Below, piece after piece: positions 7,205-9,315 of a stretch of 9,315 bases of DNA; positions within the stretch are counted from its first letter, which is position 1; every line of letters begins with the position of its first letter. Source of the stretch: an uncultured Collinsella sp. (lineage in GTDB: Bacteria > Actinomycetota > Coriobacteriia > Coriobacteriales > Coriobacteriaceae). The notes under the pieces are model-generated. The model made no database searches. It was not told where the DNA came from and worked only from the letters and a program-made list of their open reading frames with translations. Location: contig USQE01000034.1 in assembly GCA_900556675.1 (NCBI GenBank), positions 1 to 9,315 on the forward strand. The letters run 5' to 3'. Made by a program: the position numbers and the translations under genes.

Positions 7205-7233
7205 GGGACAAGCACTTCCGAAAAATTTGTCCC
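7205..7233. promoter_or_regulatory. Dyad GGGACAA-N15-TTGTCCC before the Rrf2 gene
   Basis: Perfect 7-bp inverted arms at 7205-7211 and 7227-7233 are centred about 36 bases upstream of the regulator's ATG. The position suits an autoregulatory operator, or a hairpin in the 5' leader of the regulator mRNA. No functional evidence is visible beyond symmetry and location. Confidence 0.4.
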
Positions 7234-7255
7234 ACATCTAGAAAAGTCGAGTGGA

Positions 7256-7279
7256 TTAGTCGGGTTTTCCCTTGACTAA
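7256..7279. promoter_or_regulatory. Dyad TTAGTC-N12-GACTAA overlapping the suf -35 box; candidate operator
   Basis: The arms TTAGTC (7256-7261) and GACTAA (7274-7279) are perfect inverses, and an inner GGG/CCC pair (7262-7264, 7269-7271) extends the symmetry. The right arm overlaps TTGACT at 7272-7277. A related AGTCGAG at 7245-7251 forms a direct repeat with AGTCGGG at 7258-7264. AGTC/GACT half-sites also occur in IscR type 1 sites, though the orientation and spacing here differ. It is a plausible binding site for the divergent Rrf2 protein. Confidence 0.42.
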
Positions 7280-7299
7280 CGCCGAACCCATAGTAACTT
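7272..7299 (+). promoter_or_regulatory. Candidate suf operon promoter
   Basis: TTGACT (7272-7277), a 5/6 match to the -35 consensus, is followed after 16 bases by TAACTT (7294-7299), a weak -10. Transcription would begin about 55-60 bases before the sufC start. The overlap of the -35 with the dyad suggests repression by the divergent regulator. The -35 is convincing and the -10 is not. Confidence 0.4.
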
Positions 7300-7324
7300 T
7301 ATTCCGAGAAGATTCCTAGGGTTT

Positions 7325-7344
7325 AGTACACCTATGAGTACACC
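7325..7344 (+). repeat. Direct repeat AGTACACC-N4-AGTACACC in the sufC leader
   Basis: Two identical 8-mers (7325-7332 and 7337-7344) lie 12 bases apart, slightly more than one helical turn, between the candidate promoter and the sufC ribosome site. They could be a tandem protein-binding site. No other role is visible. Confidence 0.35.
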
Positions 7345-7351
7345 ATATACA

Positions 7352-7358
7352 GAGAGGG
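7352..7358 (+). promoter_or_regulatory. sufC ribosome binding site
   Basis: GAGAGGG ends five bases before ATG 7364. No comparable site precedes the in-frame ATG at 7334, so this site fixes the sufC start. Confidence 0.7.
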
Positions 7359-7363
7359 ACAGC

Positions 7364-8143
7364 ATGAGCGCAAATCCGCTGCTTTCCATCGAAGGTCTGA
7401 CCGCCTCCGTGGACGAGAAGACCATCCTCCACAACGTCAACCTCAACGTCGCCGCCGGCGAGACCCACGTGCTGATGGGACCCAACGGCCACCTGGTCAT
7501 GGGCGACCCTGTCTATACCGTCAACGACGGCCGCATCGTCTTTGACGGCCAGGACATCACCGAGCTCACCACCGACAAGCGTTCGCGCGCCGGCCTGTTC
7601 CTGAGCTTCCAGGCCCCGGTCGAGATCCCGGGCGTGCCGCTGTCGAGCTTTTTGCGTGCCAGCATCGCCGGCCGCCCCGGCCTGGAGATGAAGGGCAAGG
7701 AGTTCCGCCGGCGCGTCAAGGAGCTCGCGGCAGAGCTCAACATGGAAACCGCCTACCTGAACCGTGAGCTGGGCGTGGGCTTCTCGGGCGGCGAGAAAAA
7801 GAAGGTCGAGATGCTCCAGCTTCTGCTGCTGCAGCCTAAGCTCGCCATCCTGGACGAAACCGACTCGGGCCTGGACGTCGACGCCCTGTCCACCGTCAGC
7901 CATGGCATGGACGCCTACCGCAAGAGCTGCGACGGCTCCATGCTCATCATCACGCACAACACGCGCATCCTGGAGCACCTGGATGTCGACCGCGTCCACG
8001 TTATGGTCAAGGGCCAAATCGTGCGCGAGGACGACGCCTCGCTGATCCCCTGGATCGACAAGAACGGTTTTGAGACCTTCGAGCGCGAGGCCGCCGAGCA
8101 GCACGCCAAGGCCGAAGCCGCCGCTGCCGAGCAGCAGGCGTAA
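7364..8143 (+). CDS. sufC: SufC, ABC-type ATPase of Fe-S cluster assembly, lacking its Walker A P-loop
   Basis: SufC is the soluble ABC-type ATPase that, with SufB and SufD, forms the SufBCD scaffold for Fe-S clusters in the cytoplasm. This 259-residue copy has the Q-loop in LFLSFQAPVEIPGV (78-91), signature FSGGEKKKVEMLQ (140-152), Walker B LAILDETDSGLDVDAL (160-175, catalytic E165) and H-loop IITHNTRIL (195-203, H198). At residues 39-42, however, GPNG is followed directly by HLVMGDPVYTV, where SufC proteins have GPNGSGKSTL plus one residue. Compared from memory with E. coli SufC, exactly seven residues (21 nt, junction 7489/7490) are missing and the frame is kept. The phosphate-binding GKS/T is therefore absent, and ATP binding should fail. 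An Ala/Glu-rich tail (240-259) extends the C-terminus beyond the E. coli protein. Upstream in-frame ATG 7334 has no ribosome site. sufB follows after 12 bp. Confidence 0.9.
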   Translation: MSANPLLSIEGLTASVDEKTILHNVNLNVAAGETHVLMGPNGHLVMGDPVYTVNDGRIVFDGQDITELTTDKRSRAGLFLSFQAPVEIPGVPLSSFLRASIAGRPGLEMKGKEFRRRVKELAAELNMETAYLNRELGVGFSGGEKKKVEMLQLLLLQPKLAILDETDSGLDVDALSTVSHGMDAYRKSCDGSMLIITHNTRILEHLDVDRVHVMVKGQIVREDDASLIPWIDKNGFETFEREAAEQHAKAEAAAAEQQA

Positions 8144-8155
8144 AGGGGCGACGCA

Positions 8156-9315
8156 ATGACCAAGAACCGCACCGAGGTCGCGGACATCGACCGCAGCCTC
8201 TACGACTTCACCTATGGCGAGGAGGGATTCGAGCGCCTCGACGCCGGCATCACGCCCGACATCGTGCGCGAGATCAGCGCCAAGAAGGACGAGCCGCAAT
8301 GGATGCTCGACCTGCGCCTCAAATCCCTCGAGATCTTTAACCGCTTCCCCAATCCGACGTGGGGCCCCTCCATCGAGGGCCTGGACATGGACAACATCGT
8401 CACCTACGTCAAGCCCAACACCGACCAAAAGCACGACTGGGAGTCGGTGCCCGACGACATCAAGAACACCTTTGAGCGCCTGGGTATCCCCGAGGCCGAG
8501 CGCAGCTACCTGGCGGGCGTCGGCGCGCAGTACGACTCCGAACTCGTCTACCACAACATGCAGGACACGGCGTCCAAGATGGGTATCGTCTACTCCGGCA
8601 TCGAGGAGGCCCTGCACGACCCGCGGTGGGAGCCGCTCATCCACGAGAAGTTTATGACCCTCATCCCGCCCACCGACCACAAGTTTGCGGCCCTGCACGG
8701 CGCCGTGTGGTCGGGCGGCTCGTTTGTCTACGTGCCCAAGGGCACCAAGCTCGATTTTCCGCTGCAGAGCTACTTCCGCCTCAACGCCAAGGGCGCCGGT
8801 CAGTTTGAGCACACGCTCATCATCGTCGAGGACGACGCCGACCTGCACTTTATCGAGGGCTGCTCCGCGCCCAAGTACAACGTGGCCAACCTTCACGCCG
8901 GTGCTGTGGAGCTCTTTGTGGGCAAGCGTGCACACCTGCGCTACTCGACCATCGAGAACTGGTCCAAGAACATGTACAACCTCAACACCAAGCGTGCGCG
9001 CGTGGACGAGGACGGCGACATCGAGTGGATCAGCGGCTCCTTCGGCAGCCACGTGGGCTACCTCTATCCCATGAGCGTGCTCAACGGCCGTCGCGCCCGC
9101 TCGAGCTTTACCGGCATCACCTTTGCCGGAAAGGGACAGAACCTGGATACCGGTGCAAAGGTAGTACACGCTGCGCCGGATACCACATCGTATATCAACA
9201 CCAAGTCCATCTCCAAGGACGGCGGCATCAGCACCTTCCGCAGCGCGGTGGTCATTAACAAGGATGCCAAGAACAGCAAGGCTGCGGTTTCCTGCCAGTC
9301 TTTGATGCTGGACAC
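8156..9315 (+). CDS. sufB: SufB, Fe-S cluster assembly scaffold (3' end outside window)
   Basis: The frame runs from ATG 8156 to the window edge, 386 residues without a stop. SufB is the scaffold subunit that pairs with SufD and SufC and receives sulfur from the SufS desulfurase system. Hallmarks in order: PEAERSYLAGVGAQYDSELVYH (from 112), ALHGAVWSGGSFVYVPKGTK (179-198), PLQSYFRLN (202-210), GQFEHTLIIVEDDA (215-228), EGCSAPKYNVANLHAGAVEL (234-253) and SCQSLMLD (379-386). C380 corresponds to the cysteine that E. coli SufB uses for sulfur transfer and cluster assembly (C405). The frame is intact and well conserved, lacking only about the last 80 residues. AAGGGG lies 7 bases before the ATG, and the gene starts 12 bp after the sufC stop, so translation from one mRNA is expected. 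Further suf genes (sufD, sufS, sufU) would be expected beyond the window but are not seen. Confidence 0.95.
   Translation, partial: MTKNRTEVADIDRSLYDFTYGEEGFERLDAGITPDIVREISAKKDEPQWMLDLRLKSLEIFNRFPNPTWGPSIEGLDMDNIVTYVKPNTDQKHDWESVPDDIKNTFERLGIPEAERSYLAGVGAQYDSELVYHNMQDTASKMGIVYSGIEEALHDPRWEPLIHEKFMTLIPPTDHKFAALHGAVWSGGSFVYVPKGTKLDFPLQSYFRLNAKGAGQFEHTLIIVEDDADLHFIEGCSAPKYNVANLHAGAVELFVGKRAHLRYSTIENWSKNMYNLNTKRARVDEDGDIEWISGSFGSHVGYLYPMSVLNGRRARSSFTGITFAGKGQNLDTGAKVVHAAPDTTSYINTKSISKDGGISTFRSAVVINKDAKNSKAAVSCQSLMLD

Noticed and set aside
7184..7237. Upstream ATG extending the Rrf2 protein by 18 residues
   Set aside because: Rrf2 proteins begin close to the SSKGRYA segment, and the extension overlaps the dyad region.
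7334..7363. Upstream ATG for sufC
   Set aside because: No ribosome site precedes 7334, and the added residues are absent from SufC proteins. The site at 7352-7358 serves ATG 7364.
7316..9169. 617-codon open frame on the minus strand across sufC and sufB
   Set aside because: It is antisense to two strongly recognisable genes, and its Val/Leu/Ala/Gly/Asp-rich translation is what GC-rich codon bias produces opposite real coding sequence. No family match was seen.

Overview
The window looks like a chromosomal segment of a GC-rich Gram-positive gut actinobacterium of the Coriobacteriia, most probably Collinsella or a close relative. That placement is an inference. It rests on a SUF iron-sulfur operon with a divergent Rrf2/IscR-type regulator, a sortase-anchored Ser/Asp-rich surface protein, an AAA-ATPase-like/DUF1703 protein and GC-rich codon use. 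No rRNA or tRNA gene, CRISPR array, insertion sequence or phage gene was seen.

Left part (1-3961), all transcribed leftward. A GT4 glycosyltransferase runs off the window edge at 1-911. A GT2 glycosyltransferase lies 22 bp upstream of it at 934-2013. Together they look like the edge of a surface-glycan cluster. Before them is a 598-residue AAA-ATPase-like/PD-(D/E)XK family protein (2165-3961) whose expected Walker B glutamate and nuclease E-x-K residues appear to be replaced.

Middle (4096-7183), also leftward. A 584-residue secreted, wall-anchored protein (4167-5921) has a lysozyme-like N-terminal domain, long low-complexity stalks and an MPKTG sorting motif. It is followed by a clear intrinsic terminator. 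Upstream lies a compact three-gene unit: an Rrf2/IscR-like regulator with three conserved cysteines, then 8 bp later an MntA-like minimal nucleotidyltransferase, then with a 14-bp overlap a HEPN partner of the HI0074/HepT type. The last two resemble a type VII toxin-antitoxin pair.

Right part (7184-9315), rightward. A divergent regulatory region with two dyads and a candidate promoter precedes sufC (7364-8143) and sufB (8156 to beyond the window). Rrf2 probably senses Fe-S status and controls the SUF operon; SufC would be the ATPase that drives the SufB scaffold.

The most striking observation is that SufC lacks its Walker A P-loop. The sequence runs GPNG directly into HLVMGD, so the seven residues that normally carry GKS/T are absent in frame, while every other ABC motif is intact. 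As written this SufC should not bind or hydrolyse ATP normally. The window therefore holds either a very unusual SUF ATPase, a recent loss-of-function deletion, or a sequence artefact.
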